A stretch of DNA of 57,669 nt from Burkholderiales bacterium (GCA_016191995.1 JACPVA010000186.1:1-57669); one strand, 5' to 3'. Positions 37,656 through 48,255 are shown, counted from the stretch's first letter. Notes: generated by a model not told the origin, from the letters alone. Translations and numbers: made by a program.

Positions 37656-39755
37656 ATGGCCCGACGCAAGGGACTTCGCCTCGGCGTCGACGTCGGTGGC
37701 ACCTTCACCGACCTCGTGCTGCAGCGGCGCGATGGCAGCACGCGCGCGCACAAGCAGCTGTCGACGCCGTCCGATCCTTCGCAGGCGGTGGCCGACGGCC
37801 TCGCTGCGATGGCGGCCGGCGAAGGCCTGACGCTGGCGGACTTCATGGCCGAAGTCGACCTGGTCGTGCACGGGACGACGGTCACGACCAACGCCGTGCT
37901 GACCGGGCGCACCGCGCGCACCGCGCTGTTGGCCACGCGCGGACTGACCGACGCGCTGCAGATGCGTCGTGGCATCCGCGAGCAGATGTTCGACAATCGC
38001 TGGCACCCGAGCGCACCGGTGGTGCCGCGGGAGCTGCGACTGCCGGTGGGCGGCCGCTTCGACGTCCACGGTCGCGAGCTCGAGGCGCTCGACACCGGCG
38101 ATCTGGCGGCGGCGATCGCGCGCGCCCGGGCCGCCGGCGTCGAGGCGGTGGCGATCTGCTTCATGCACGCGCATGTCGCCCCGGCGCACGAGCGCCAGGC
38201 TGCCGCGGCGGTGCGCGCGGCGATGCCGGATGCCTACCTGTCGGTCTCGTCGGACGTGCTGCCGCAGGTGCGCTACTACGAGCGCACGAGCACGACCGCG
38301 CTCAACGCCGCCGTCGGGCCGGTGCTCGCCCGCTACCTCGATGCGCTGGCGGCGCGGCTGGCAGCGCTGCGCTGGCAGGGCACGCTGCTCGTGATGCAGT
38401 CCAACGGCGGCGTCGCTTCGCTCGAGAGCGTGAGGCGGCGCGCCGCGGCGACGCTGCTGTCCGGACCGGCGGCCGCGCCGGCCGCGGCGCTCGCCTGCCT
38501 CGGCGGCGGACGGCGCAGCTTCGTCTCGGTCGACATGGGCGGCACCAGCTTCGACGCCGTGCTGGTGCGCGAAGGCCTACCCGAGGTCACGACGCAGGGC
38601 AGGGTCGACGGCTATGCGCTGGCGCTGCCGGGGATGGAGATCCACACCATCGGCGCTGGCGGCGGCTCGATCGCCTGGGTCGACGATGGCGGCCTGCTGC
38701 ACATGGGGCCGCAAAGCGCTGGCGCCGACCCAGGCCCGGCATGCTACGGGCGCGGCGGGCGCGAGGCCACGAGCACCGATGCCGACCTGGTGCTCGGTTA
38801 TGTCGGCGCCGAGCGTTTCGCCGGCGGCCGCATCCGGCTCGACGTCGGCGCGGCCGAAGTCGCGATCGACGAGCGCGTGGCCGCGCGGCTCGGCGTGTCG
38901 CGCATCGACGCTGCGTGGGGCATGTTCAAGGTCATCAATGTCGCGATGGCGGCGGCGATCCGCGAGGTCTCGGTGCGCCGCGGCTACGACCCGCGCGAGC
39001 AACCGCTGGCCTGTGCCGGCGGCGCCGGCCCGGTGCACGGCGCGGCGATCGCCGCCGAACTCGGCATCCGCCGCATGCTGGTGCCGCGCGACGCCTCGAC
39101 CTTCTGCGCCAGCGGCATGCTGCACACCGACCTGGTGCACGACGACGTGCGCAGCCTGACCGTGCCGCTGCCGGCGCGCGGCGGCGGCCGCTCGATCCGC
39201 GCAGCCTGGCGCGAGATGGCCAGACGCGCGACCGCCGCACTGGCTGCCGAGGGGTTCGGCCCGCGCCAGCGCCGGCTGCGCTGCCGCCTCGATCTGCGTT
39301 ACGCCGGCCAGTATCACGAGGTCGACGTCGAGGTGTCGAACGAGCTGATCGACGGGCTCGACTGGCCCGGCGTGCGCGCACTGTTCGATGCCCGCCACGA
39401 GCGGCTCTACGGCTACTGCCTGCGCGACGTCGACGCGGCGGTCGAGCTGATCAACCTGCGACTGGCAGCGGCGGGCATCACCGACAAACCGCGAGCGCGG
39501 CGCGAGCGGCACGCCGGCGGCACGTTCGCGGCTGCGCGAATCGGTCGGCGCGCGGTCTACCTCGGTCCGCGGCGCGGCTTCCGGCCGGTCGCGGTGTTCG
39601 ACGGCGAGCAGCTGCACCACGGCCAGTCGCAATCCGGCCCCGCGATCATCGAGCTGCCCGACACCTCGATCGTCGTGCCACCCGCGGCGCGTGCCAGCGT
39701 CGACGCACTGGGGCACTTCTGGATCGACCTGTCGCTGGCGAGGGAGGCTGCATGA
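37656..39755 (+). CDS. Hydantoinase A/oxoprolinase-family subunit 2 (HyuA-type)
   Basis: A 699-residue paralogue of the HyuA at 25645-27750. The same blocks occur in the same order: LGVDVGGTFTDLVLQR (from residue 9), VHGTTVTTNAVL, MRRGIREQM, LLVMQSNGGV, VDMGGTSFDAV, EIHTIGAGGGSIAWVDDG and MGPQSAGADPGPACYGRGG. It starts 39 nt after the CoA-transferase gene. The stop overlaps the HyuB start (ATGA), fixing the pairing. Reaction type (carboxylase, lactamase or hydantoinase) open. Confidence 0.92.
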   Translation: MARRKGLRLGVDVGGTFTDLVLQRRDGSTRAHKQLSTPSDPSQAVADGLAAMAAGEGLTLADFMAEVDLVVHGTTVTTNAVLTGRTARTALLATRGLTDALQMRRGIREQMFDNRWHPSAPVVPRELRLPVGGRFDVHGRELEALDTGDLAAAIARARAAGVEAVAICFMHAHVAPAHERQAAAAVRAAMPDAYLSVSSDVLPQVRYYERTSTTALNAAVGPVLARYLDALAARLAALRWQGTLLVMQSNGGVASLESVRRRAAATLLSGPAAAPAAALACLGGGRRSFVSVDMGGTSFDAVLVREGLPEVTTQGRVDGYALALPGMEIHTIGAGGGSIAWVDDGGLLHMGPQSAGADPGPACYGRGGREATSTDADLVLGYVGAERFAGGRIRLDVGAAEVAIDERVAARLGVSRIDAAWGMFKVINVAMAAAIREVSVRRGYDPREQPLACAGGAGPVHGAAIAAELGIRRMLVPRDASTFCASGMLHTDLVHDDVRSLTVPLPARGGGRSIRAAWREMARRATAALAAEGFGPRQRRLRCRLDLRYAGQYHEVDVEVSNELIDGLDWPGVRALFDARHERLYGYCLRDVDAAVELINLRLAAAGITDKPRARRERHAGGTFAAARIGRRAVYLGPRRGFRPVAVFDGEQLHHGQSQSGPAIIELPDTSIVVPPAARASVDALGHFWIDLSLAREAA

Positions 39756-41527
39756 CGCGCCGCCGGCCGCCCAGCCTGGACCCGATCGAGCTGACGGTGC
39801 TGCAGCGCCGGCTGAAGTCGGTCACCGAGGAGATGGGCCTGGCGCTGCTGCGCACGACACGCTCGCCGATCCTCAACGAGGCGCGCGACTTCGTCACCGG
39901 CCTGTACGACCCGCAGGGGCGGATGCTCGAACAGACCGAGTACATCCCGATCCTCGCCTTCGCGCTGCAGCCGGCGCTCGAGCACGTCATCGGCTACTTC
40001 GGCGACGATATCCACCCGGGCGACGTGATCCTGCACAACGACGTCTTCAGCGGCGGCAACCAGAACAACGACGTCGCCGTCTTCAAGCCGGTCTTCCATG
40101 GCCGCAGGCTGGTCGGCTGGGCGGCGTGCAAGGGCCACCAGGCCGACATCGGCGGCGCCGTGCGCGGCGGCTACAACCCGAACGCGCGCGAGGTCTGGCA
40201 GGAGGCGCTGCGCATCCCGCCGCTCAAGATCGTCGAGCGCGGTGGCCTGCGTCGAGATGTCTGGGACATGGTCTTCGCCAATGTCAGGCTGCCGATCGTG
40301 CAGGCCGACATCCAGGCCCAGATGGGTGGCTGCGGCGTCGGCGAGCGCGGCCTGCTGGAGATCGTCGAGCGCTTCGGGGTCGAGCGCCTGCCGCGCATGG
40401 TCGAGGCGCTGTTCGAGCGCACCGAGCGCATGCTCGGCGCGGAGTTCGAGTCCGTCCCGGACGGGCGCTACGAGGGTCGATCGACGGTCTGGGACGATGG
40501 CGTCGACGCCGACGCGACGATGACGATCGCGATCACCGTCAGCGTGCGCGGCCGCCACATGACGATCGACCTCAGCGGCAGCTCGGCGCAGACCCCGGGA
40601 TTCGTCAACGCACCGGCGTCGGCCACGGCGTCGGCGCTGATGCTCAGCCTGCTGATGCTGGTCAGCCCGGAGATCCCGCCCAACGCCGGCCTGTTCCGCC
40701 CGCTGACCATCGTCAACCCGCCGGGCTCGTTCCTGAACGCCGCGTTCCCGGCTGCCACGACCTTCGGCAACACGCTGGCCGGGCCGATCTCGGACGCGCT
40801 GTTCCGCGCGCTGGCGCCGGTGCTGCCCGAGCGCGTGTGCGCGGGCTGGAACCGGGCCCTGAACGTCGCCGTCTCCGGCTTCGACGGCGAGCGCGGCAGG
40901 CCGTTCACCGACATCCTGTTCCTCGCCCTCAAGGGTGGCTCCGGCGCGGTGCACGGCGCCGACGGCTACGACCACATCGGCCTCATCAACTGCGCTGGCG
41001 GCATCCTGGCGCAGGACTACGAGATGTTCGAGGTGCACAACCCGCACCTGCTGCGCCGGCACGAGTACCTGTGCGACTCGGCCGGCGCCGGGCGCTGGCG
41101 CGGCGGCCTCGGCATCGAGAGCGAGATCGAGTTGCGCGGCGTGCGCATGACCGGCGTCGTCTTCGGCGACGGGGTGCAGGAAGAGGCACGTGCCTTCGGC
41201 CTGCACGGCGGCGCCGGCGGCGCGCGCAACACGCTGACCCTGACCGCGCCCGATGGCCGCGTGCGGCATCCGGCGTCCAAGCAGATCGTCGACGACATCC
41301 CCAGCGGCACCGTGCTGCGCCAGGTGGCCGGCGGCGGCGGCGGCTGGGGCGACCCGACCGCTCGCGATCCGCGGGCGGTGCTGGCCGACGTTCGCGCCGG
41401 CGTCGTCAGCCTGGAGGCGGCGCGGCGTGACTACCGCGTCGCGATCGATGCCGCCGCGCTCGCGATCGACGAGACGGCCACGGCGGCACTGCGCCGCGCG
41501 GCCGCGCGCCGGGGGTCGCGGGCATGA
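39752..41527 (+). CDS. Hydantoinase B/oxoprolinase-family subunit 2 (HyuB-type)
   Basis: A 591-residue paralogue of the HyuB at 27763-29457. Shared blocks are LLRTTRSPILNEARDFVTGL, LHNDVFSGGNQNNDVAVFKP, CKGHQADIGGAVRGGYNPNA, KGGSGAVHGADGYDHIGLIN and GGGGGWGDPTARD. Forms the second HyuAB complex with the preceding gene. It is slightly longer at both ends than the first copy. Confidence 0.93.
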   Translation: MTRRRPPSLDPIELTVLQRRLKSVTEEMGLALLRTTRSPILNEARDFVTGLYDPQGRMLEQTEYIPILAFALQPALEHVIGYFGDDIHPGDVILHNDVFSGGNQNNDVAVFKPVFHGRRLVGWAACKGHQADIGGAVRGGYNPNAREVWQEALRIPPLKIVERGGLRRDVWDMVFANVRLPIVQADIQAQMGGCGVGERGLLEIVERFGVERLPRMVEALFERTERMLGAEFESVPDGRYEGRSTVWDDGVDADATMTIAITVSVRGRHMTIDLSGSSAQTPGFVNAPASATASALMLSLLMLVSPEIPPNAGLFRPLTIVNPPGSFLNAAFPAATTFGNTLAGPISDALFRALAPVLPERVCAGWNRALNVAVSGFDGERGRPFTDILFLALKGGSGAVHGADGYDHIGLINCAGGILAQDYEMFEVHNPHLLRRHEYLCDSAGAGRWRGGLGIESEIELRGVRMTGVVFGDGVQEEARAFGLHGGAGGARNTLTLTAPDGRVRHPASKQIVDDIPSGTVLRQVAGGGGGWGDPTARDPRAVLADVRAGVVSLEAARRDYRVAIDAAALAIDETATAALRRAAARRGSRA

Positions 41528-42000
41528 GACCGCCGGGCCGCCCCGAGGGCGAATACCGGAGGGCGCAGCCCGAAGGTACCCCAGTGACTGCGCCGCGCAT
41601 CGACCACATAGGCATCGTCGTCGCCGACCTCGACGCCGCGCTGGCCAGCCTGGCGCCGCTGTTCGGCCCGCCGGCGCGGCGACGCGAACTGCCCGAGGTG
41701 GGGCTGCGCGTCGCCGAGCTCGATGCCGCCAACGTGGTCGTCGAGCTGCTCGAGTACGCGGCCGACGAGCGATCGGCGTTCGCGCGCCAGACGATGGGCA
41801 CGGCGCCCGGCCTCAACCACCTGAGCCTGCACAGCGACGACCTCGCGCGCGACAGCGCCGCGCTGGCGGCGCGGGGCTTCGCACCGCTGCCCGGCTTTCC
41901 GCGCCGCGGCGCGCACGGCCGCATCGCCTTCTTCGCGAGCGATTCCGCCAGTGCGTTGCGCATCGAGCTGTGCCAGCCCGGGGACGGCGATGGGGCCTGA
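41524..42000 (+). CDS. VOC-superfamily protein, methylmalonyl-CoA epimerase-like
   Basis: A small metal-dependent VOC (glyoxalase-fold) protein. Metal ligands are probable in PRIDHIGIVVADLDAAL, GLNHLSLHSDDL and RIELCQPGD. The size and the first motif resemble methylmalonyl-CoA epimerase, which would fit the mutase in the same cluster; a glyoxalase or other VOC role is possible. Start uncertain: the ATG at 41524 overlaps the previous stop as elsewhere in the operon, but the first 20 residues are unlike the family, and a GTG at 41584 behind GAAGG gives a 138-residue protein. Confidence 0.82.
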   Translation: MRPPGRPEGEYRRAQPEGTPVTAPRIDHIGIVVADLDAALASLAPLFGPPARRRELPEVGLRVAELDAANVVVELLEYAADERSAFARQTMGTAPGLNHLSLHSDDLARDSAALAARGFAPLPGFPRRGAHGRIAFFASDSASALRIELCQPGDGDGA

Positions 42001-43342
42001 CAAGCGCCGGCTGTGGAACCCGGTGGTCGAGACGCTGTCGCGCGACGCGATGCGTGCGCTGCAGCTCGAGCGGCTGCAGCGGCAGGTGGCCTACAACGCC
42101 TCGCGCTCGCCGTACTACCGCGAGCGCATGCACTGGGCCGGCATCGCGCCGCAGGATGTTCGCAGCTTCGAGGACTTCGCGCAGCTGCCGGTGATGGACA
42201 AGGACGAGCATCGGCGCGTGCAGCAGCGTTCGATCGACGAGTACGGCTCGCCGCTGGCGCTGATCGGCTGCGCACCGCGCGAGGCCATCGTCCGCATCAA
42301 CGCCACCTCCGGCACGACCGGCGTGCCGACGCTGTACACGCTGACCGCGCGCGATGTCGCGGTGGTCAACGAGATGCACGCGCGCAAGTACTGGCGCGCC
42401 GGCATCCGGCCTGGCCACGTGATGCTGCAGGCGCTGTCGCTGTCGATGTTCACCGGCGGGCTGCCGCTGTCGCAGGGCATCATGCACCTGGGGGCCTGCG
42501 TGGTGCCGGTCGGCATCGAGGGCGGCCTGCGCCGCGTGGTCGAGTTCGCGCAGCTGACCCGGCCCGATGCGCTGGTCGCCACGCCCTCGTTCGCGACCCA
42601 GCTCGTCGAGCAGGGCGCGCTCGGCGCGCCGGCGAGTACGCTGGGTCTGAGATGGTTCTTCAGCGCCGGCGAGCCCGGCGGCAGCGAGCCGGGCACGCGC
42701 CGCCTGATCGGCGAAGGCCTGGCCGCCCGCGTCTACGACCACACCGGCGGCGGCCACGCCTTCCACTGCATCTCCTGCGAGGCCGCCGACGACGGCGCCG
42801 GCATGCACTTCGTCTCCGAGGACCACTGCCTGCTCGAGCTGGTTGACCCGGCCACGCGGGCACCGATCCCTCTGGCCGAGAGTGCGGTCGGCGAAATGGT
42901 GTTCACCTTCCTCGACTGGGAAGGCGGGCCGCTGATGCGTTACGCGCTGGGTGACATCCTCGAATACCACGAACGTCCGTGCAGCTGCGGCCTGCCGGGG
43001 CCGCGGCTGCGAATCGTCGGCCGCGCCGACGATATGCTGATCGTCAAGGGTGTCAATGTCTACCCGAAGGCGATCCAGCAGGTGCTGCTCGAGTTCGCGC
43101 CGCGCGTCACCGGCGCGATGCGCGTGCTGCTCGACGCCCCGGGCCCGGCGGTACGGCCGCCGCTGCGCCTGCGGGTCGAGCATGGTAGCGGGCTCGCCGG
43201 CGGCGAACTGGATGAGCTCGAGGCGGCGCTGCGGCAGCGGCTGCGCGAGTTGCTTCGCATCACGCCGCGGATCGAGTGGGTCGCTCCCGGTTCACTGCCA
43301 CGCGACGCCCACAAGACCCGGCTCGTGGAGATCTCGAGATGA
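41990..43342 (+). CDS. PaaK-type phenylacetate-CoA ligase family protein
   Basis: A 450-residue AMP-forming ligase of the PaaK class, shorter than the other ligases here. Motifs are INATSGTTGVPTLYTLT (P-loop at about 103-119), YDHTGGGHAFHCISCEA, RYALGDILEYHERPCSCG and RIVGRADDMLIVKGVNVYPK. Would make an aryl- or arylacetyl-CoA. The ATG at 41990 overlaps the VOC gene by 11 nt and has a GGGGACGG site. The 155 bp that follow hold no gene. Confidence 0.92.
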   Translation: MGPDKRRLWNPVVETLSRDAMRALQLERLQRQVAYNASRSPYYRERMHWAGIAPQDVRSFEDFAQLPVMDKDEHRRVQQRSIDEYGSPLALIGCAPREAIVRINATSGTTGVPTLYTLTARDVAVVNEMHARKYWRAGIRPGHVMLQALSLSMFTGGLPLSQGIMHLGACVVPVGIEGGLRRVVEFAQLTRPDALVATPSFATQLVEQGALGAPASTLGLRWFFSAGEPGGSEPGTRRLIGEGLAARVYDHTGGGHAFHCISCEAADDGAGMHFVSEDHCLLELVDPATRAPIPLAESAVGEMVFTFLDWEGGPLMRYALGDILEYHERPCSCGLPGPRLRIVGRADDMLIVKGVNVYPKAIQQVLLEFAPRVTGAMRVLLDAPGPAVRPPLRLRVEHGSGLAGGELDELEAALRQRLRELLRITPRIEWVAPGSLPRDAHKTRLVEISR

Positions 43343-43497
43343 GTCCTCGCGGCGGCGCCGGGCGCGAATGCAGCCGCGCACGTCCCCTTGGGCTGCCCTC
43401 GATCCTCGTCGGCGCCCGCCGCCGGCACTGCGTTCCCCGCCCCCGGCCGCGCTGGACGCGCTGCCGTTCATTCCAACGACCACCTGGAGACTGATCC

Positions 43498-44637
43498 ATG
43501 AAGACGACCCCACTGATGGTGCTGGCCTGTTCGCTGACCCTCACCAGCCTCGGTGCCGCTGCCGAGATCACGATTGGCGTGTCGCTGGGCACCACCGGGC
43601 CCGGCGCCTCGCTCGGCATTCCGTACAAGAACGCCTACCAGCTCGTGCCCAAGACGCTCGGCGGCGAGCCGGTGAAGTACATCGTGCTCGACGACGAGTC
43701 CAAGCCCGACAACGCGGCGAAGAACGCGCGCAAGTTCGTCAGCGAGGACAAGGTCGACGCGCTGATGGGCTCCAATGGCGTCCCTTCGGCGGCGGCGATG
43801 ACGCAGGTGGCCGCCGAAAGCCTGACGCCGCTGATCTCACTGACACCGATGCCGCCGCTGTCGCCCGAGCGGCATCACTGGACCTTCGTCATCCCGCAGC
43901 CGACCGGTCTGATGATGAGCGCCGTGGCCCAGCATATCAAGGCCAAGGGCTACAAGACGATCGGCTACATCGGGTTCTCCGACACCTGGGGCGACCTGGT
44001 CCACAACGCGATCACCGGGCTCGCCCCGGCCCACGGTTTCTCGGTCGTGACCAACGAGCGCTACGGTCGCGCCGACACCAGCGTCGCTGGCCAGGTGCTC
44101 AAGATCGTCGGCGAAAGGCCCGATGCGGTCGTCGTCGGCGGCTCGGGATCGCCGGCGGCCACGCCGCAGATCGCGTTCGCCGAACGCGGCTACAAGGGCC
44201 AGATCTACCACAACCCGGGAACCGTCAACCTGCCGTTCATCCAGACGGCGAAGAAGGCCGCCGAGGGCGCGATCGCCCCCACCGGGCCTCTGATCGTGGC
44301 CGAGGATCTGCCCGACGATTCGCCGACCAAGGCGGTGTCGCTGGACTTCGTCAAGCGCTACGAGGCGATGTTCGGTGCCGGGACGCGCAACGCCTTCGCC
44401 GGCTACACCTACGATGGCGTGCTGATGCTCGACGCCGCGGCCGGCGTGGCGCTGAAGAAGGCCAAGCCCGGCACGCCGGAGTTCCGCGCCGCGCTGCGCG
44501 ACGCGCTGGAGAACGTCAAGAACCTGGTCGGCACGCACGGCGTCTACGACGTCACCCCCGCCAACCACAACGGACAGGACGAGCGCTCGCGCGTGCTCGT
44601 GCACGTACGGGAAGGCCAATGGCGGCTGCTGAAGTAG
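43498..44637 (+). CDS. Branched-chain amino acid-type ABC transporter, substrate-binding protein
   Basis: A 379-residue periplasmic binding protein of the LivK/type I fold. A signal peptide is clear (MKTTPLMVLACSLTLTSLGA then AA, cleavage about residue 22 before EITIGVSLG). The body shows DDESKPDNAAKNARKFVSED, MGSNGVPSAAAMTQVAAE and FAGYTYDGVLMLDAA. Relatives in catabolic clusters bind aromatic or other organic acids as often as amino acids. First gene of the transporter set. Confidence 0.93.
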   Translation: MKTTPLMVLACSLTLTSLGAAAEITIGVSLGTTGPGASLGIPYKNAYQLVPKTLGGEPVKYIVLDDESKPDNAAKNARKFVSEDKVDALMGSNGVPSAAAMTQVAAESLTPLISLTPMPPLSPERHHWTFVIPQPTGLMMSAVAQHIKAKGYKTIGYIGFSDTWGDLVHNAITGLAPAHGFSVVTNERYGRADTSVAGQVLKIVGERPDAVVVGGSGSPAATPQIAFAERGYKGQIYHNPGTVNLPFIQTAKKAAEGAIAPTGPLIVAEDLPDDSPTKAVSLDFVKRYEAMFGAGTRNAFAGYTYDGVLMLDAAAGVALKKAKPGTPEFRAALRDALENVKNLVGTHGVYDVTPANHNGQDERSRVLVHVREGQWRLLK

Positions 44638-44672
44638 GCGCGCGCGTGCGACCGACCTGAACCGAGGCGACG

Positions 44673-45722
44673 ATGAGCTCCGACATCGTGCTGTGGCTGG
44701 TGCAGGACGGCGTCATCAGCGGCGCGATTTACGCCTTGCTGGCGCTCGCGCTGCTGCTGGTGTTCGCCGTCACCCGCATCATCTTCGTGTCACAGGGCGA
44801 CTTCGTCTCGTTCGCCGCCTTGACGCTGGGCACGCTGCAGCTCGGACAGGTGCCGGGCACGGTGTACCTGCTGGCTGCCGGCGGGATCGCAGTGACGCTG
44901 ATGGAGATGAACGCCGCGTGGCGGCAGCGGGCGCTGCGACGCCGGCTGCCGCGCATCCTGCTGGCCTGGCTCGCGCTGCCGCTGCTGGCGGCGGGGCTGG
45001 TGGCCTGGGCCGCGCCGCGCCAGTTCGGTCCCTGGGTGCTGATCGCGATGACGCTCCTCGTGATCGTTCCGCTGGGGCCGATGCTCTACCGCGTCGCCTT
45101 CCGACCGGTGGCCAACGCCTCGGTACTGGTCCTGTTCATCGTCTCGATCGCTGCGCACTACGCCCTCACGGGAATCGGGCTGGCGATGTTCGGTGGCGAG
45201 GGCCTGCGCACCGACCCGATCGCGGATCTGAGCTTCGATCTCGGCAACGTGAAGGTCAGCGCGCAGAGCCTGTGGGTGCTGGGCACGAGCGTTGCCGGGA
45301 TGGTCGCGCTGTGGCTGTTCTTCGAGCGCTCGCTGTACGGCAAGGCCTTGCGTGCGACCGCGATCAACCGTGTCGGCGCGCGGCTGGTCGGCATCCCCAC
45401 CGAGCTGTCGGGACAGCTCGCGTTCTGGCTCGCCGCGGCCATGGGCGCCTTGTCGGGGCTGCTCATCTCGCCGATCACCACCATGTACTTCGACAGCGGG
45501 CTGATGATCGGCCTCAAGGGTTTCGTCGCCGCCATCCTCGGCGGCATGGCGAGCTATCCGTTGGCGGTGGTCGGCGCCCTGGGCGTCGGGCTGCTCGAGG
45601 CGTTTTCCTCGTTCTGGGCCAGCGCCTACAAGGAGGTCATCGTCTTCACGCTGCTGATCCCGGTCCTGCTGTGGCTGTCGCTGACTTCCAAGCACGTCGT
45701 CTCCGAGGACGAGGAAGAATGA
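44673..45722 (+). CDS. ABC transporter permease, LivH type
   Basis: A 349-residue inner-membrane permease with about eight hydrophobic segments. LivH features are [20 protein letters not shown] at the start, [20 protein letters not shown] and a late [20 protein letters not shown]. It is about 50 residues longer than typical LivH because of an arginine-rich loop and an extra hydrophobic segment around residues 75-120. It ends in an acidic SEDEEE tail and overlaps the next gene (ATGA). Confidence 0.92.
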   Translation: MSSDIVLWLVQDGVISGAIYALLALALLLVFAVTRIIFVSQGDFVSFAALTLGTLQLGQVPGTVYLLAAGGIAVTLMEMNAAWRQRALRRRLPRILLAWLALPLLAAGLVAWAAPRQFGPWVLIAMTLLVIVPLGPMLYRVAFRPVANASVLVLFIVSIAAHYALTGIGLAMFGGEGLRTDPIADLSFDLGNVKVSAQSLWVLGTSVAGMVALWLFFERSLYGKALRATAINRVGARLVGIPTELSGQLAFWLAAAMGALSGLLISPITTMYFDSGLMIGLKGFVAAILGGMASYPLAVVGALGVGLLEAFSSFWASAYKEVIVFTLLIPVLLWLSLTSKHVVSEDEEE

Positions 45723-47485
45723 AGCGCGCGCACGTCTCCTTGTGGCTGTTCGCGGCGCTGATCGCCGTCGCACCGCTCGTAGTGCCCGACTTCTACGTCA
45801 CACTGCTCAACTACGTCGGTCTGGCCACGCTGGTGGCGCTCGGCCTGGTGCTGCTGACCGGCGTGGCCGGGGTGATGTCGTTCGGCCAGCAGGCCTTCGT
45901 CGGCATGGCGGCCTACGTCACCGCATTGTTGACCACGCAGGCTCACGCCTCGCCCTGGCTGGGCCTCGTGGCCAGCCTCGCGCTGGTCGCGCTGATGGCG
46001 CTGCTGCTGGGTGCGGTGACGCTTCGGCTGTCGGGCCACTACCTCGCGATCGGCACCATCGGTTGGGGCATCGCGATCTTCTACCTCTTCGGCACCCTGC
46101 CCGGACTCGGGCAGTACAGCGGCATCGACAACGTGCCGCCCGTGCAGCTGGGGCCGCTGGTGTTCGACAGCGCGCGCGCCTCGTACGGCCTGATCTGGCT
46201 GGTCACGCTGGGCGCGCTGCTGGCAGCGCGCAACCTGCTCGATTCGCGGCCGGGCCGGGCCATCCGGGCCCTGCGCTTCCGCGCGGCGATGGCGGAGAGC
46301 TTCGGCGTCGACACCGGCGCGCTCAAGCTGGTCGTGTTCATGCACGCAGCGCTGCTGGCCGGTGTGGCGGGCTGGCTGCACGCCCATTTCCTGCGCTTCG
46401 TCAGCCCGCACGCCTTCGGCGTCAATGCCGGCATCGACTACCTCTTCATGGCGGTGATCGGCGGTGCCAGCCACGTCTGGGGCGCGCTCGTCGGTGCCTC
46501 GATCATCACCCTGTCGCGCGAGTGGCTCAAGGACTGGCTGCCCAAGCTGTTCACGCACACCGGCAACTACGAGGCCATCGTCTTCGGCGTGATGATGATG
46601 CTGCTGCTGCACCGCACTCGCGAAGGCATCACGCCCTACCTCGCGCGCCTGCTGCCGATGGCGCGGGACCTTCCCGTGCGCCCCGCCGAGGCACCGGCAC
46701 CGCCGCGCCGCGAGCGGCCGGGCCGCGGCAGCGTCGTGCTCGATGTCGACGGCCTGGGCAAGCGCTTCGGCGGCCTGGTGGCGGCCCAGGACATGAGCCT
46801 GCGCCTGCACGCCGGTGAGATCCTCGGCCTGATCGGCCCCAATGGGGCCGGCAAGAGCACGGTGTTCAATCTGATCAGTGGCGCGTTGCTCGCCGACAGC
46901 GGTCAGGTACGGCTGGCCGGCGCGCGCATCGACGGCCTGGGCGCGCGCGCCATCGCCCGGCGTGGCATGGCGCGAAGCTTCCAGCATGTGCACCTGGTCT
47001 CGCGGATGTCGGTACTCGACAACGTGGCGCTCGGCGCGCACCTGCGCGGCCGGCACGGCACGCTGGCGGCGATGATGCGCGTCGATCGCGCCGACGAGGC
47101 GCGGCTGCTGGCCGAGGCGGCGCGGCAGATCGAGCGCGTCGGGCTGACGGCCGTGATGCACGAGCGGGCTGGCAACCTCGCGCTCGGCCAGCAGCGCATC
47201 GTCGAGATCGCGCGGGCGCTGGCCGCCGATCCGCTGGTGCTGCTGCTCGACGAGCCGGCCGCTGGCCTGCGCTACAACGAGAAGCAGGCGCTGGCCGGGT
47301 TGCTGCGCACGCTGCGCCGCGAGGGCCTGGCGATCCTGCTTGTCGAGCATGACATGGATTTCGTCATGGGACTGGTCGACAGGCTGGTCGTGATGGACTT
47401 CGGCCAGAAGCTGGCCGAGGGGCTGCCGGTGGAGATGCAGTGCCACCCGGCGGTGATCGAGGCCTATCTCGGAGGCCTGGAATGA
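45719..47485 (+). CDS. ABC transporter permease-ATPase fusion (LivM-LivG)
   Basis: One 588-residue protein. Residues 1-310 are a LivM-type permease ([38 protein letters not shown]). A proline/arginine-rich linker spans about 315-338. The rest is a LivG-type ATPase with Walker [10 protein letters not shown] (373-381), signature [15 protein letters not shown] and Walker [11 protein letters not shown], plus [15 protein letters not shown]. The fusion fixes the ratio of these two parts. It overlaps the second ATPase gene by four bases. Confidence 0.94.
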   Translation: MKRAHVSLWLFAALIAVAPLVVPDFYVTLLNYVGLATLVALGLVLLTGVAGVMSFGQQAFVGMAAYVTALLTTQAHASPWLGLVASLALVALMALLLGAVTLRLSGHYLAIGTIGWGIAIFYLFGTLPGLGQYSGIDNVPPVQLGPLVFDSARASYGLIWLVTLGALLAARNLLDSRPGRAIRALRFRAAMAESFGVDTGALKLVVFMHAALLAGVAGWLHAHFLRFVSPHAFGVNAGIDYLFMAVIGGASHVWGALVGASIITLSREWLKDWLPKLFTHTGNYEAIVFGVMMMLLLHRTREGITPYLARLLPMARDLPVRPAEAPAPPRRERPGRGSVVLDVDGLGKRFGGLVAAQDMSLRLHAGEILGLIGPNGAGKSTVFNLISGALLADSGQVRLAGARIDGLGARAIARRGMARSFQHVHLVSRMSVLDNVALGAHLRGRHGTLAAMMRVDRADEARLLAEAARQIERVGLTAVMHERAGNLALGQQRIVEIARALAADPLVLLLDEPAAGLRYNEKQALAGLLRTLRREGLAILLVEHDMDFVMGLVDRLVVMDFGQKLAEGLPVEMQCHPAVIEAYLGGLE

Positions 47486-48255
47486 CCGCCCCGCTGCTCC
47501 AGGCCGAGGATCTGCGTGTAGCCTACGGCAAGGTCGAGGCCTTGCACGGGGTGGGACTGCGCGTCGATCCCGGCTCGATCGTCACCGTCATCGGGCCCAA
47601 CGGCGCCGGCAAGACGACACTGCTCGCGGCGCTGATGGGGCTGCTGCCGGCGCAGGGTCGGGTACGCTACGCCGGCCACGACATGGAGGGCCTGGGTACG
47701 GAGCAGCGCGTGGCACGAGGACTGACGCTGGTGCCCGAGCGCCGAGAGCTGTTCGGCGAGCTCAGCGTCGAGGACAACCTGCGCTTGGGGGCGTTCGTGC
47801 GCGTGCGCCGCGGTGAGCGCGGAGCCGACCGCCAGCTCGACGACATCTACCGGCGCTTCCCGCGCCTGCAAGAGCGACGCCAGCAACTCGCCGCGACGCT
47901 GTCCGGCGGCGAGCGGCAGATGCTGGCGATCGGCCGCGCGCTGATGGCCAAGCCGAAGCTCCTGATGCTCGACGAGCCCAGCCTCGGGCTGGCGCCGCGC
48001 ATCGTGCGCGACATCCTGCACATCGTCGCCGAGCTGCGCGAAGCGGGCGTGGCGATCCTGCTGGTCGAGCAGAACGCGCGCGCTGCGCTGCAGATCGCCG
48101 ACCGCGGTTACGTCCTCGAGACCGGCGAACTCGCGCTCGAGGGGAGCGCCGAGGAGCTCGCCAACAACCCGCGCATCGTCGAGTCTTATCTGGGCCTGCA
48201 TGGCGGGCCCGGGGCCGATGCGCAACCGACCATCGAAGGAGCCAACCGGCCATGA
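47482..48255 (+). CDS. ABC transporter ATPase, LivF type
   Basis: A 257-residue ATPase. Walker A is GPNGAGKTT (38-46), the Q-loop region [20 protein letters not shown] follows, the signature is [17 protein letters not shown] and Walker B is [13 protein letters not shown]. It would pair with the ATPase domain of the preceding fusion. ATG at 47482 gives the family N-terminus. The stop overlaps the dehydrogenase/hydratase start (ATGA), so transport and catabolism share one transcript. Confidence 0.95.
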   Translation: MTAPLLQAEDLRVAYGKVEALHGVGLRVDPGSIVTVIGPNGAGKTTLLAALMGLLPAQGRVRYAGHDMEGLGTEQRVARGLTLVPERRELFGELSVEDNLRLGAFVRVRRGERGADRQLDDIYRRFPRLQERRQQLAATLSGGERQMLAIGRALMAKPKLLMLDEPSLGLAPRIVRDILHIVAELREAGVAILLVEQNARAALQIADRGYVLETGELALEGSAEELANNPRIVESYLGLHGGPGADAQPTIEGANRP

